Assembly: GCF_023715505.1 (NCBI RefSeq)
Contig: NZ_JAMBOH010000026.1
Location: forward strand, 1-64,000
Direction of reading: 5' to 3'
DNA: 64,000 nucleotides
Origin: Neobacillus cucumis
Lineage (GTDB): Bacteria > Bacillota > Bacilli > Bacillales_B > DSM-18226
In this document: piece after piece, positions 1-8,371 of the stretch
How the letters are laid out: every line of letters starts with the position of its first letter
Position numbering within the stretch: the stretch's first letter is position 1
Program-made: the position numbers and the translations under genes
Notes under the pieces: generated by a model
Told to the model about the DNA's origin: nothing
Databases searched by the model: none
The model's input: only the letters and a program-made list of their open reading frames with translations

Positions 1-151
1 GGACTATAATAGATAGACTCAATTGGATTTAATCGGTTTTTAGTACGCATAAATAAACACCAACTTTAATGATTTATAAGTCTATTATAACTCATTATTA
101 CCGTTGGTGTTATTTATTCCGTGTAAGTTTTTTTTTGAACCGTTCCAATTG
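1..151. other. Intergenic edge with long-loop inverted repeat
   Basis: No gene is visible. An inverted repeat (AAATAAACACCAAC near 51-64 against GTTGGTGTTATTTATT near 103-118) has a loop of about 38 nt and lies just downstream of the methyltransferase gene. It lacks a clear U-tract in the direction of that gene, so a terminator role is uncertain. Confidence 0.3.
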
Positions 152-712
152 CTAACATTTCCTGCAAAAGATGGTTTGCCTTCTCTCGTGTTCGTTTTCT
201 TCATAATAAAGAACTTGCCAATCTCCGAACTCATTTAACAACTCTTTAGGCTTCAGCTTGTACTGATCAGATACTCCCTGTTTCGCAGTGGTGGGTGCCT
301 GATAATAGGTCTCCATAAAAAAGTAACCACCCGCTTTAAGGATCTTTTTTATCAATGGAAAAACCCTGCGATCAAGGTAATAGGTGACAACAATCATGTC
401 AAAGGATTGGTTGTCCCAGCTGTGTTGGTCCAGTGAAGTAAGATCTGCCATCCTGGCATCGATAGAGAGATTATTTTTTAATGCCAGGTCCTTAATATAA
501 TCGATCGCTACATCTGAAATATCGATAGCTTGTACGTTATAGCCCTTTCGAGAAAGAAACAAACTGTTACCTCCTAGACCGCAGGCAAAATCAAGGGCAT
601 TGCCCCCATTTAGATAAGACGCAAGCCTCATTAATCTAGGATTCGACGCAGGTTCGGTGAGTTGTTTCATCCGTTCCCGATGTTTATTGTTCCATTTTGA
701 TTGAAAGTCCAT
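152..712 (-). CDS. Class I SAM-dependent methyltransferase (TehB-like)
   Basis: Small soluble Rossmann-fold methyltransferase. The SAM-binding motif I is seen as ALDFACGLGGNSLFL near residues 38-52, followed by an acidic motif II (QAIDISD) and a motif near VVTYYLDRRVFP. The size (about 186 aa) and single-domain layout match the TehB/UbiE-like family; the methyl acceptor cannot be told from sequence. I chose the ATG at 712, preceded by GAGG at good spacing. An in-frame ATG at 734-736 overlaps the stop of the upstream J-domain gene (TAATG), so translational coupling and a slightly longer protein are possible. The two genes probably form one transcript. Confidence 0.8.
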   Translation of the reverse strand: MDFQSKWNNKHRERMKQLTEPASNPRLMRLASYLNGGNALDFACGLGGNSLFLSRKGYNVQAIDISDVAIDYIKDLALKNNLSIDARMADLTSLDQHSWDNQSFDMIVVTYYLDRRVFPLIKKILKAGGYFFMETYYQAPTTAKQGVSDQYKLKPKELLNEFGDWQVLYYEENEHERRQTIFCRKC

Positions 713-735
713 ATTTAACCTCATCTTATAGGCCA

Positions 736-1527
736 TTATTCTTGCAAACTATTTTTAAATTGATCATAATCTGTTTTGACATAGTGAAAGACTACTGCGT
801 TGCCGCCTTGATCTGGGTGAGTGATTTTTAAAAGTTTTTTATATCTTGTTAAAACTTCCTTTTCACTCGCCGTTTTTGATAGCCCTAATTTTTTGCGAAA
901 ATCAAGTCTTTGTGCTGGTGGTATGGTCTGGGCTCTTTCAGGAACTTTCATCCCTTGTTTAGAAAGTTTTTCTTTTAGGTATAACAATTCGCTATTCAGC
1001 TCAATATTCTCTTTTAGTATCTTTCTCATTTCCTTTTGTAATTCATTTTTTTCAAGCTCTAAGTTGAGGATTTCTTTTTGTAATTTGTTTCTTTGCTGTA
1101 TAATCGTCTTGACTGACGATTTATGGAGCTCCTCTAACTCTTTTATATGATCATCCTGAACTTTTACTTTAGCTCTTAATTCCCGGATTAGTTTATCTTG
1201 CTCTGAAGGTGGCTTGATTAACTGCTTAGGATTTTTTACATTTGATATGTATTCGGTTAGTTGATTCCCGTTTCCCACTTTTTGAATCTTACCCTCATAT
1301 AGCCAGCGTTGAACGACTTGTATACCCATCCTTGCAGCAACACCTGCATCATTTAATAGGTTTATCGCTTGGTCTGTATCTTTAAGTATATAGTCTGTTT
1401 GTTGAAATGTACCTTTAGCCTCGTATTTAATTTTACGCTCACGCAGCCATCGTCTTACCGTTTCAACACAAATATCTTCTGAAACTCCCGCGGCTTTTAA
1501 AAAATCAAAAGCTTGATCTGTGTTCAC
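736..1527 (-). CDS. J-domain protein with tandem HTH-like repeats and coiled coil
   Basis: 263-aa protein with an unusual order of parts. Two tandem repeats of about 45 residues (around 1-45 and 50-95) share the pattern DQA..LL..AGV......VQRWL.EGKI, which resembles MerR/excisionase-type helix-turn-helix units. A long charged coiled coil follows (about 105-195). The C-terminal J domain (about 205-263) holds the HPD motif at 237-239, followed by QGG, the signature needed to stimulate Hsp70 ATPase. The start is supported by AAAGGAGA before the ATG. It overlaps the downstream methyltransferase start. A DnaK-recruiting DNA-bound or oligomeric adaptor is an inference. I do not recognise a named family member. 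Confidence 0.75.
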   Translation of the reverse strand: MNTDQAFDFLKAAGVSEDICVETVRRWLRERKIKYEAKGTFQQTDYILKDTDQAINLLNDAGVAARMGIQVVQRWLYEGKIQKVGNGNQLTEYISNVKNPKQLIKPPSEQDKLIRELRAKVKVQDDHIKELEELHKSSVKTIIQQRNKLQKEILNLELEKNELQKEMRKILKENIELNSELLYLKEKLSKQGMKVPERAQTIPPAQRLDFRKKLGLSKTASEKEVLTRYKKLLKITHPDQGGNAVVFHYVKTDYDQFKNSLQE

Positions 1528-2124
1528 AAAGATCTCCTTTCCCTCACTGAGTTAAAGAATTTACTCAATCGTGCTTGAATTTTTTATAATATTTATCTTA
1601 TCGGAGTTAATGGTTAAAGTGAATGGCTCAAAAAGACTATTAGTACATGCATTATCCGGTTTATATAAAACGTGTTTGAATCAACGAATCAATTTAAAGT
1701 TCCTCTTTACTTTATTGAGGATTTATTTATCTGTTTACATAATTATATTATCATTACAATATTCTTAATTTAGTTTAATAAACATACGAAAAGCACCCAA
1801 AAAGGATGCCTTATCAGCCATATGCTTTCAGTTTCGTATCTAATTCATCTTAACTTTTCTTCAACCTCATGGGGCTTGGCGCTGGACAATGCTCAAAGTC
1901 GAAGTTTTATGCTTTCTTATTTTGAACAAAATAGTTATCCCGACTTAAATCACCACCCAGTTGCGATTAATTACTTGGGTTTTTTCTCGCACGCTTGAAA
2001 CATTAAATAACTGGAATTTATCATTTCCTAAAACAAAGAAGAAAATGGCATCACATAATGCGCCATTCCTCTTACTCTTGTAAACTTTAAAGTTAATATC
2101 ATTTTATGCAACCTATCTGACTTC
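1528..2124. other. Intergenic region without convincing gene
   Basis: About 600 nt of AT-rich sequence. The only open frame of note (1571-1768, plus) lacks a ribosome binding site and has no recognisable composition. A weak hairpin (ACCCAGT...ACTTGGGT followed by T6 near 1958-1986) could end plus-strand transcription. I see no RNA gene. Confidence 0.4.
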
Positions 2125-2580
2125 TTACCCAACATATTTAATCATTGCAATTTCATCACAGCAATTAAACTTAGGACAATTCATACAATCGACCCACACC
2201 TTTTCTGGCAAAGTCTCCTTTTCTACGATTTTAAAACCACATTTTTTGAAAAATTCTGTTTCGTATGTAAAGGACATTACTCGGCTAATTCCAAGTTTCG
2301 GTGCATCACTTATAATACGACTAACCAACCTGCGACCAATACCTTTTCCAGCATAATCGGGAGAAACAACCAAAGATCGTATCTCTGCCAGGTCCTGTCC
2401 CAAAACATGTAATCCGGCAACCCCTAGTATATTATTATCCTCTTTCATAATATACAAACATTGTAAATGTTGATAGAGTGATAAATACGTACGAGGCAAT
2501 ACGATTCCTTTTTCAGCATAATATTGGATTAAATGATAAATATCTTTAACATCACTTGTCACTGCATGATAAATATCCAT
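2125..2580 (-). CDS. GNAT family N-acetyltransferase
   Basis: 151-aa single-domain GNAT acetyltransferase. The acetyl-CoA pyrophosphate loop is seen as SPDYAGKGIGRRLV near residues 73-86 (the Q/R-x-x-G-x-G/A signature), preceded by the beta4 strand LAEIRSLVV. The fold order resembles the ArgA/N-acetylglutamate synthase-like subgroup, but no amino-acid kinase domain is present. The C-terminus is cysteine-rich (DCMNCPKFNCCDE), which could bind metal or reflect a lineage trait. An SD-like GGAGAAACAG precedes the ATG. It is monocistronic, and the substrate is unknown. Confidence 0.8.
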   Translation of the reverse strand: MDIYHAVTSDVKDIYHLIQYYAEKGIVLPRTYLSLYQHLQCLYIMKEDNNILGVAGLHVLGQDLAEIRSLVVSPDYAGKGIGRRLVSRIISDAPKLGISRVMSFTYETEFFKKCGFKIVEKETLPEKVWVDCMNCPKFNCCDEIAMIKYVG

Positions 2581-2972
2581 TCTGTTTCTCCTTTAGCAAT
2601 ATTTATTTACAAATATACAACAATACGTATTTTTATTCAATAGTTCTCAAGGACAAAAAAATTTTTTATACCTTATGAAAATAGCTTGAATCAGCCATCC
2701 CAAGCTACATTACCATTAACAACTCCCTTTATTTATGTTCAATCGCTCCTTCTCCTCCGACTTCAACTTCAACTTCTGTTAACCCTTGTATTGCTTCTTC
2801 CCCTTTTGCTATTTTCTCTTTAGTCCTTAGTTCGTCTATTTATACAATTTTTTGTAATGTTTTAGGGGGTTTTGTCAGATGTATTCCAATTTTTTAGAAT
2901 TTTTCGCATAATAATAATTGCGATGAAAACCAATTTATCGAATTCAACAGTTAAAGAGAATCAGGGGAATGT
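2581..2972. other. Intergenic region with possible coding remnant
   Basis: No intact gene. On the minus strand near 2730-2860 one frame reads KEKIAKGEEAIQGLTEVEVE without a start signal, which may be the tail of a decayed small protein. The upstream control region of the Spo0E-like gene must lie in the last 100 nt, but I could not assign -35/-10 boxes with confidence. Confidence 0.35.
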
Positions 2973-3152
2973 ATGATGGTTACCGAGATTAAGGAACTAG
3001 AGGACCAGATTAATCAGATGAGAAAGATTTTGATCCTAATTGCAGAAAAAACTGGATTAAATAGCAATGACACCCTTTGTTGCAGTCAGAAATTAGACGA
3101 GCTCATCACAATGTATCAAAAAAGTAAAAATCAACAACATTCAGAAGTTTGA
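2973..3152 (+). CDS. Spo0E-like aspartyl-phosphate phosphatase family protein
   Basis: 59-aa all-helical protein. The Spo0E-family signature is seen as CSQKLDELI at about residues 37-45 (family consensus SQELDxLI). The N-terminal helix (EIKELEDQINQMRKILILIA) would form the antiparallel hairpin typical of these proteins. In Bacillus, members dephosphorylate Spo0A~P or related response regulators and so delay sporulation; whether this one targets Spo0A is inference. The start is chosen by AGGGGA about 5-6 nt upstream of tandem ATG codons. A strong terminator follows immediately, so the gene is monocistronic. Confidence 0.8.
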   Translation: MMVTEIKELEDQINQMRKILILIAEKTGLNSNDTLCCSQKLDELITMYQKSKNQQHSEV

Positions 3153-3155
3153 TTA

Positions 3156-3196
3156 AAAGTCCTGTATTTTCACAAATGAATACGGGACTTTTTTTT
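3156..3196 (+). terminator. Rho-independent terminator after Spo0E-like gene
   Basis: AAAGTCCTGTATT pairs with AATACGGGACTTT (13 bp with one G-U), followed by a run of T. Confidence 0.85.
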
Positions 3197-3254
3197 AATT
3201 CTTTTTGATTGGTACACAGTAAAAGTTCACAAGATGGTTCCGAACCATCCCTTA

Positions 3255-3485
3255 TTATGTTACATTGTGTGTAAATTGAATAAAATCATCCAGATCCTTC
3301 TGATCCATTATCTGTGCAAAATCGCATGGTTGTTCTAATGTAATCCCCCTATTACTTGCAACTGAAATCAGTAAACCTAATTCATAATACATATTTTTCG
3401 TTAATAATCCTTTTTCAATGTTTTTTATCATTTCATCATAAAAAGCAATTAAAAAATCAGTAGGTAACTTTTCATAAAAATCCAT
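3255..3485 (-). CDS. Hypothetical 76-aa acidic protein
   Basis: Short protein with no signal peptide or membrane segment. It is predicted mostly helical and acidic, with one Cys. The gene has a convincing ribosome binding site (AGGGGGATATAAAT before the ATG at 3485) and normal codon use, so I take it as real. I do not recognise the family. It stands alone between the Spo0E-like gene and the prenyl-synthase-like gene, and nothing in the context indicates a function. Confidence 0.6.
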   Translation of the reverse strand: MDFYEKLPTDFLIAFYDEMIKNIEKGLLTKNMYYELGLLISVASNRGITLEQPCDFAQIMDQKDLDDFIQFTHNVT

Positions 3486-4061
3486 ATTTATATCCCCCTA
3501 AAAAAATGTAGGAAAACCTTTTTGGATAAACAAGAATCACCTTCCCCCATTATAAATAAGTAATTGTAAAATGTTTGTCGATTTAACAGAATATTTACAA
3601 TAATCTAATATTTTTTATCTTTTATTAGTGTTAAAAAATCACTTAACGCACATTTTGGGTTTTTTCTATTAAAACCTCATTAAAATTTTTGAATTGAGAT
3701 TCTGGAACAGTACAGTTTAAGACAAGACTTTTTAATTGTCCTTATGCTTCATCCATGTGCAAAAAGGTTGAAGCCGTCTTGTTGGGGGCTCGCTGCCTCC
3801 ACTCAAAATGCAATCACCCAAAATAATGTGTTAAAAGTACATAATAAAATCAATTTATTCACATTGATTTCTTGTATTCAAGGAGTCCAATATATCTACC
3901 TAAGTAGTTTAAAAATAAATCTGCATACACAAAAAAATACCGTTCATAAAATTTTGAACGGTGTAAAAATAGTTATTAGAGTATCACAATGATTCTCTTT
4001 CCTTCGATGGCAGCAAGGTCAAAATCTTACGGCACTCGTGAAGAGATGATAAAATTTATTA
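3486..4061. other. Intergenic region containing a minus-strand terminator
   Basis: AT-rich stretch without a supportable gene. An open frame at 3744-3992 (plus) has no ribosome binding site and runs into the terminator hairpin at 3931-3962. No RNA gene was recognised. Confidence 0.4.
3931..3962 (-). terminator. Rho-independent terminator downstream of YisP-like gene
   Basis: On the minus strand ACCGTTCA pairs with TGAACGGT, followed by T7. It lies about 100 nt after the stop of the squalene/phytoene synthase-like gene. Confidence 0.75.
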
Positions 4062-4898
4062 CTAAATTGCGGAATCTTCTTTTCCATCTATTACTCGACT
4101 AACTATTTCAGTTACGGTAGCTCTACTCATTTTTTCCTTGCCTTCTGTCAAAGCATCAAGTGTACCATGAGCAAGAGCTACCGGAATTTTACAAAAATTA
4201 AGGATCGGACCGGGTTTAATATCCTCCATATAGGCGTCAGCCAATGCTAGGTTTTGTCGTGCGTACATAAACATATCTTCTTGCTCCCATCCCTCGGGAA
4301 AGAAATCCACACCTCGTTCTAAATCCTCAGCACGATTGCGAAGAAAATTGACGGACTGCAGGCCACGACCAAAGGCTATAGCTAGGTCCTTGTCTGTTTC
4401 AACATCATCGTACCACTTCCAAATATCTGAGAGCATTACTCCTACCAAACCTGCAACGTAGAATGTGTATTCATTCAAACCTTCTTCATCCTGAACCCGC
4501 CACTCTTTTAAAGCCCAATCCGCCATTCCCTTCGCCATAGTAGATGTGGCATTTGAAATGTTTTCTACAATTGCAGGTGGACAAAGCTTTATCCAATCGC
4601 CAAATCGTAAGGTAACTTCCGGCAAAAGGGAGTTGTATGGGTGAAATAAAGCCATCAACTCCTTATTATTGAAGGGTTTTTTCAAGAGGACGCTGATTGA
4701 ATGTAATAGATTATGTTTGGATTCCAATCGGAGTTGGGGATGATCTTCAATCTCGTCAATAGCTCTCATGCATAAGTAGGCGGATGTAACAGCTTCTTGT
4801 AATCCCGATGGCAGGTGACTAATAGGAATAAAGAAGGTCCGGCTTGTCGCCATCAACATGTCCATCGCATTTCTATGTAAATGGATTGCTTCACTCAT
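4062..4898 (-). CDS. Squalene/phytoene synthase family protein (YisP-like)
   Basis: 278-aa all-alpha isoprenoid synthase fold. The first aspartate-rich motif is DEIED at residues 48-52. The second region reads NFLRNRAEDLERG near 184-196, where the canonical head-to-head synthases have NILRDxxED. The first Asp is therefore Asn (N188), while E191/D192 remain. Length and ending (GVDFFPEGW) suit the Bacillus YisP subgroup; B. subtilis YisP is reported to release farnesol from farnesyl diphosphate rather than make squalene. A phosphatase-like or otherwise altered reaction is thus plausible here, but not shown. Monocistronic with its own terminator. No carotenoid or hopanoid genes are nearby. Confidence 0.75.
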   Translation of the reverse strand: MSEAIHLHRNAMDMLMATSRTFFIPISHLPSGLQEAVTSAYLCMRAIDEIEDHPQLRLESKHNLLHSISVLLKKPFNNKELMALFHPYNSLLPEVTLRFGDWIKLCPPAIVENISNATSTMAKGMADWALKEWRVQDEEGLNEYTFYVAGLVGVMLSDIWKWYDDVETDKDLAIAFGRGLQSVNFLRNRAEDLERGVDFFPEGWEQEDMFMYARQNLALADAYMEDIKPGPILNFCKIPVALAHGTLDALTEGKEKMSRATVTEIVSRVIDGKEDSAI

Positions 4899-5137
4899 CT
4901 TGTATTGTCCCCTTTTTTGTTAATAATCTAAATTGTATTATCCCCACTATAACAAATATCTAATAATAGTTCTAATATAAAATATAAACCCAAGTTACTC
5001 ATAAACGTGCCTTTTAACTGATTTTAGTCAAGAAAAAAATGGACTGCTGAAACAGTCCATCGTTGTTCAAACAAAACAAAGCGCCCTTTAATGGAAGATT
5101 GTTCAACATATTCCTTGTTATATAGCCACTCTGGATT

Positions 5138-5350
5138 GACAGAAAATCTTCATTTAACGGCACTCCGAGATCAGGAAAATCCAGCATTGCCACTGAAATA
5201 CAGAATACGTTTGAAGAAGGTGTATGGATGAATTTAGGGGTCGATCGTTTCATGCAGATGACTCCCCAACTCTATCAGCCAGGGATTCGAGAATCACGAT
5301 TTGTCCGGGCTTATTTATATGAAACATACAGTACTCTCCTACAAATGTAG
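5138..5350 (+). pseudogene. Remnant of chloramphenicol phosphotransferase-like kinase
   Basis: One plus-strand frame reads NGTPRSGKSSIATEIQ (a P-loop GxxxxGKS) and then VWMNLGVDRFMQMTPQLYQPG. This matches the N-terminal order of chloramphenicol phosphotransferase-like proteins (P-loop, then a GVD-F segment). There is no start codon or ribosome binding site, a stop lies just upstream, and the frame ends at TAG 5348-5350 after about 70 codons. Only the N-terminal third survives. The minus-strand open frame over the same DNA is its antisense shadow. Family assignment is by motif memory and needs a search. Confidence 0.5.
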
Positions 5351-5474
5351 TTTTCACATTATTGACCTTCCTGTTCAAAATTTAATCATTTTTAATACAT
5401 AATCAAAAAAAGACAACTATTTATTAGCAGAATCGCCCAATTCATAAATAAGAGCGCAATATTCTTATAAATTG

Positions 5475-5525
5475 AAAGAGGCTGCATGCTAGAGATTTAA
5501 AATAACTCCAACATCCAGCCTCTTT
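5475..5525. terminator. Bidirectional hairpin
   Basis: AAAGAGGCTG pairs with CAGCCTCTTT across a 31-nt loop. It lies between the kinase remnant and the decayed dehydrogenase and is probably an old terminator. Confidence 0.45.
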
Positions 5526-5572
5526 GCGAAATTGCAACTAGAAACTAAGTTAGTGTTTTCACCGTTGCTTCA

Positions 5573-6144
5573 ACACTTCTTGGTCAATAAATTGATCAAT
5601 TCTTTCCCACCTCTTGTAATCTGAAGACTTCTCAACATCTTCCATAATGGCTTGAGCAATCTATCCATTAACAAAATTTGGAGAAGATATACCCCTATTT
5701 CCATTCCATTCATCAATATAACATTAAATTGATAAAGATATGATCGTATCCAATAATATGAACTGCAGGCCAATAGGCCCCCGCAAAAGGATGTGGTTCC
5801 TCTGTACTAATTGATTTTCCGAAAACCTTGTAATCCATCTTCATCAGAGGCAAGATAAATCTCTAATTCGTTTAAGTTCTCGCATTCAATTTAATGGAGC
5901 TCTTCTGCCACTAATTTCAAATTTATTTACATTTTTATTTCCACCTGCAAAGCGAGTGGCTTTTAATGTTCCCAGAGCCCTATTTTTAAATCGCGTCATA
6001 AAAATACTAGCATCATCCACATCTACTTTTTTGAACTCAGTAGTGGAAGCCACACCACTTCAACCTGAACTGTCCGCTACCGCTGGGCTTTCCTTAATAA
6101 AGGAGTCCCACGAGCTTATAACCAACCATCCCAATTCGAACTTC
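5573..6144 (-). pseudogene. Decayed Gfo/Idh/MocA dehydrogenase with large internal deletion
   Basis: Fragments in several frames align in order with the intact dehydrogenase at 10404-11564. VRIGMVGYKLVG matches its N-terminus (IRIGMVGYKFMG). After a jump of about 190 codons comes FIKESPAVADSSG, then VDVDDASIFMTRF, TLKATRFAGG, NKFEISG, HPFAGAYWPA, IIGYDHIFI and SPNFVNG, and finally a C-terminal EKSSDYKRWERI. There are several in-frame stops and at least two frameshifts, and no start codon. It directly follows the stop of the TIM-barrel isomerase, so it was once the last gene of the sugar cluster or a tandem duplicate. Confidence 0.8.
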
Positions 6145-6147
6145 TTT

Positions 6148-7110
6148 TTAGGCCCACCATAATTCCTTCGCCTGCTCTAGAATTACCATACCTTTTAAGA
6201 ACGACACCGCCTTACTAAATCCTTCTTCAACGCTCATGAGGCCATCCTCATGTTCAATGCTAATGGTACCTTGATACCCAATCACTTGGAGAGCACTTAT
6301 AATATCTCTCCACACATCTTCTCCGTGACCATATCCGACGGTTCTAAATACCCAAGACCGATTCGCAATATCTCGGTATGATTTAGTATCAAGGACCCCA
6401 TTCAGTAAACAATTCTGATGATCAATCTTCGTATCTTTCGCATGGAAATGGACAATAGCATCTCCTAATGCCTTAATACTAGCGACTGGATCCATACCTT
6501 GCCAGAAATAGTGACTTGGATCAAAGTTAATGCCAATTCGATCACCGCACTCATTTCGCAGGCGTAATGCCGTTTCTGTATTATAAACTACAAATCCTGG
6601 GTGTGGTTCAATGGCCACGCGAACATTACACTCTTCTAATAGTTCAGCCTGTTTCTTCCAGTAAGGAATGACTTTATTTTCCCATTGCCACTGAACCACC
6701 TTTGAAAAGTCATCCGGCCAAGGGTTCGTGATCCAGACAGGATATTGTGAATACTCGGATTCTCCCGGACAACCCGCGAAGGTAACCACATTTTCTACAC
6801 CCAAAATAGAAGCGAGCTTCACTGTATCGACAAAAGCATCATGGTGTTCATAGCCAATTTCCGTATTTGGATGGAGCGGATTTCCATGGCAGCTTAAGGC
6901 ACTAATCTTGATCCCTCTTGATTCAAATGCTTGTTTAAATTGTTCCAATTTAGATTGATCTACTAATAATTCACTAGGATTACAATGGGCATTACCCACA
7001 TATCCTCCTGTACCAATTTCAACGGTGTCCAAGCCGCTTTCTTTAATGTAATCTAACATTTCTGCTAAAGACATTTTTGAAAATAATACTGCAAATACAC
7101 CTAGTTTCAT
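6148..7110 (-). CDS. Sugar phosphate isomerase/epimerase family protein (TIM barrel)
   Basis: 320-aa AP-endonuclease-2-like TIM barrel of the IolE/IolH/xylose-isomerase-like superfamily. Candidate metal ligands are visible in order: E in VAIEPHPG, D and H in NFDPSHYFWQG, H in IVHFHAKDTK and E in ISIEHEDG. Such enzymes isomerise, epimerise or dehydrate oxidised sugars or inositols made by a Gfo/Idh/MocA partner. The start overlaps the stop of the upstream dehydrogenase by 4 nt (ATGA), which indicates coupling. The C-terminus (ELWWA) is followed at once by the decayed dehydrogenase. The exact substrate is unknown. Confidence 0.8.
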   Translation of the reverse strand: MKLGVFAVLFSKMSLAEMLDYIKESGLDTVEIGTGGYVGNAHCNPSELLVDQSKLEQFKQAFESRGIKISALSCHGNPLHPNTEIGYEHHDAFVDTVKLASILGVENVVTFAGCPGESEYSQYPVWITNPWPDDFSKVVQWQWENKVIPYWKKQAELLEECNVRVAIEPHPGFVVYNTETALRLRNECGDRIGINFDPSHYFWQGMDPVASIKALGDAIVHFHAKDTKIDHQNCLLNGVLDTKSYRDIANRSWVFRTVGYGHGEDVWRDIISALQVIGYQGTISIEHEDGLMSVEEGFSKAVSFLKGMVILEQAKELWWA

Positions 7111-8123
7111 AGTTTCACACTCCTCATTTCAATAATATCTTGAACATCAATTTCCTTGTTTTGTTTAATCGATAGTAAAGCTGCTCCCACAACGGCGAAA
7201 CTTTGGATGTTATCAGAAAGATCCGTTATCGGGTTTCTTCCTTGTTTAATGGCTGATACCATTTCGTAGATGGAGTACTCCCGATCCTCATATTGCATTG
7301 GTTCTATTTCTAATTTTTTAGTTTGGCCATTTTCACACGTAATGGTCGGACAATTATCAATTAGTTCAATGATACCTTTTTCCCCCACTAGCTTAAAATC
7401 ACCATTCCATGGTGTTTCTTTCCCTCTTGTTACCCAACTACCAAAATAGTTTATTAGAATCCCTTCAAAATCCATTACCAGACTAGCCGCACTATTGCCG
7501 TTAAACCAACTCCAGGAGGGCTTGATACTTTTGGCAAAAACTGCTGAAGAATTGACATCTAGCAGGTATCTCATTAAATCAAAGTGATGAATGCTCATAT
7601 CCTCGATAAGAATCTCGGAATATTGATCCCTCCATCCTCCGAATTTGGTAGCTCGGCGGAAGTTCCATTCCACGTATTCTACTTTGCCAATGACCTCTTC
7701 TTCTAGTGCCTTTTTAACCGCTTGTATCTCCGGTCTCCAGCGATAATTTTGACTGATCATAATAAATTTCTCGTAGATTTTGGATTTTTCCAGCAGCTCT
7801 TTCGCATCTTCAAAGGTTTGCGCGATTGGTTTCTCCATGAAAACATGTAAGTCATTGGCTAATGCATCAAGCGCAAGCTTTTTATGTGTTTGTGGTGGTG
7901 TGATAATCACCGCAATATCCGCCTTACTTTTTGCAAAGGCCTCTAAATGGTCAGTGTAGTATTCAACTAAAGGATTCTTAACAAACTTTTTCGCATTTTC
8001 AAGATTTTCTTGATTGACATCGACTACCGCTACTAACTCTAGTTCTTGAAAATTATCCAATATTTCAAGCCAAGAGGTTCCGAATCCCCCTGTTCCAACT
8101 TGTATCGCCTTTAATTTACTCAT
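7107..8123 (-). CDS. Gfo/Idh/MocA family NAD(P)-dependent oxidoreductase
   Basis: 338-aa sugar/polyol dehydrogenase. The N-terminal Rossmann fold begins QVGTGGFGTSW. The conserved EKPIAQ motif near residue 98 holds the family lysine. The C-terminal substrate domain carries a DMSIHHFDLMRYLL segment with the usual active-site His/Asp. The start has TAGGAGGC upstream. It is coupled by a 4-nt overlap to the TIM-barrel isomerase, so dehydrogenation followed by isomerisation of a sugar or cyclitol is the likely job. A MITE-like element lies just upstream and separates this pair from the three promoter-proximal genes of the cluster. Confidence 0.85.
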   Translation of the reverse strand: MSKLKAIQVGTGGFGTSWLEILDNFQELELVAVVDVNQENLENAKKFVKNPLVEYYTDHLEAFAKSKADIAVIITPPQTHKKLALDALANDLHVFMEKPIAQTFEDAKELLEKSKIYEKFIMISQNYRWRPEIQAVKKALEEEVIGKVEYVEWNFRRATKFGGWRDQYSEILIEDMSIHHFDLMRYLLDVNSSAVFAKSIKPSWSWFNGNSAASLVMDFEGILINYFGSWVTRGKETPWNGDFKLVGEKGIIELIDNCPTITCENGQTKKLEIEPMQYEDREYSIYEMVSAIKQGRNPITDLSDNIQSFAVVGAALLSIKQNKEIDVQDIIEMRSVKL

Positions 8124-8182
8124 TCTAAGCCTCCTATTTTGATTTATCTAAAATATGAGAACAGCAATGGGGTTTAAAAATT

Positions 8183-8354
8183 GGCTCTGTTAAATTTTCC
8201 GCTCCAGGCGCTCGCTTTCCGCGGGCGTGCCCGGGGAGCCTCCTCGGCGCTTTAGCGCCTGTGGGGTCTCCCCTGCCCCGTACTCCCGCAGGAGTCGAGC
8301 GCCTTCCGCTCCAATCAACAGAGTATAAAAACAACAATGTCGTTTAACAGAGCC
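8183..8354. mobile_element. MITE-like element with 12-bp TIRs and 8-bp target duplication
   Basis: 172 bp bounded by perfect terminal inverted repeats GGCTCTGTTAAA (8183-8194) and TTTAACAGAGCC (8343-8354). It is flanked by the direct repeat TAAAAATT (8175-8182 and 8355-8362). The interior is far more GC-rich than its surroundings and holds imperfect palindromes (CGCTCCAGGCGCTCG against CGAGCGCCTTCCGCTCC). There is no transposase. The TIR sequence and 8-bp duplication resemble IS families that make 8-bp duplications (IS6, ISL3 and IS1595 types), but I cannot assign the parent element. The open frame 8134-8337 inside it is a by-product of base composition. Confidence 0.8.
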
Positions 8355-8371
8355 TAAAAATTAATAAAAAC

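Noticed and set aside
1571..1768. 65-aa hydrophobic open frame
   Set aside because: No ribosome binding site and low-complexity AT-rich codons. Not convincing as a membrane peptide.
2730..2860. Minus-strand coding scrap (KEKIAKGEEAIQGLTEVEVE)
   Set aside because: No start, no ribosome binding site and no family recognised. Noted only in the intergenic entry.
3744..3992. 82-aa plus-strand open frame
   Set aside because: No start signal, and it runs through a terminator hairpin of the opposite strand.
5014..5253. 79-aa minus-strand open frame
   Set aside because: No ribosome binding site. It is antisense to the kinase-like remnant on the plus strand, whose motif is convincing.
5570..5773. 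67-aa minus-strand open frame
   Set aside because: It is one frame of the decayed Gfo/Idh/MocA pseudogene and not an independent gene.
8134..8337. 67-aa Arg/Gly/Pro-rich open frame
   Set aside because: It lies within the GC-rich MITE-like element and is explained by base composition.
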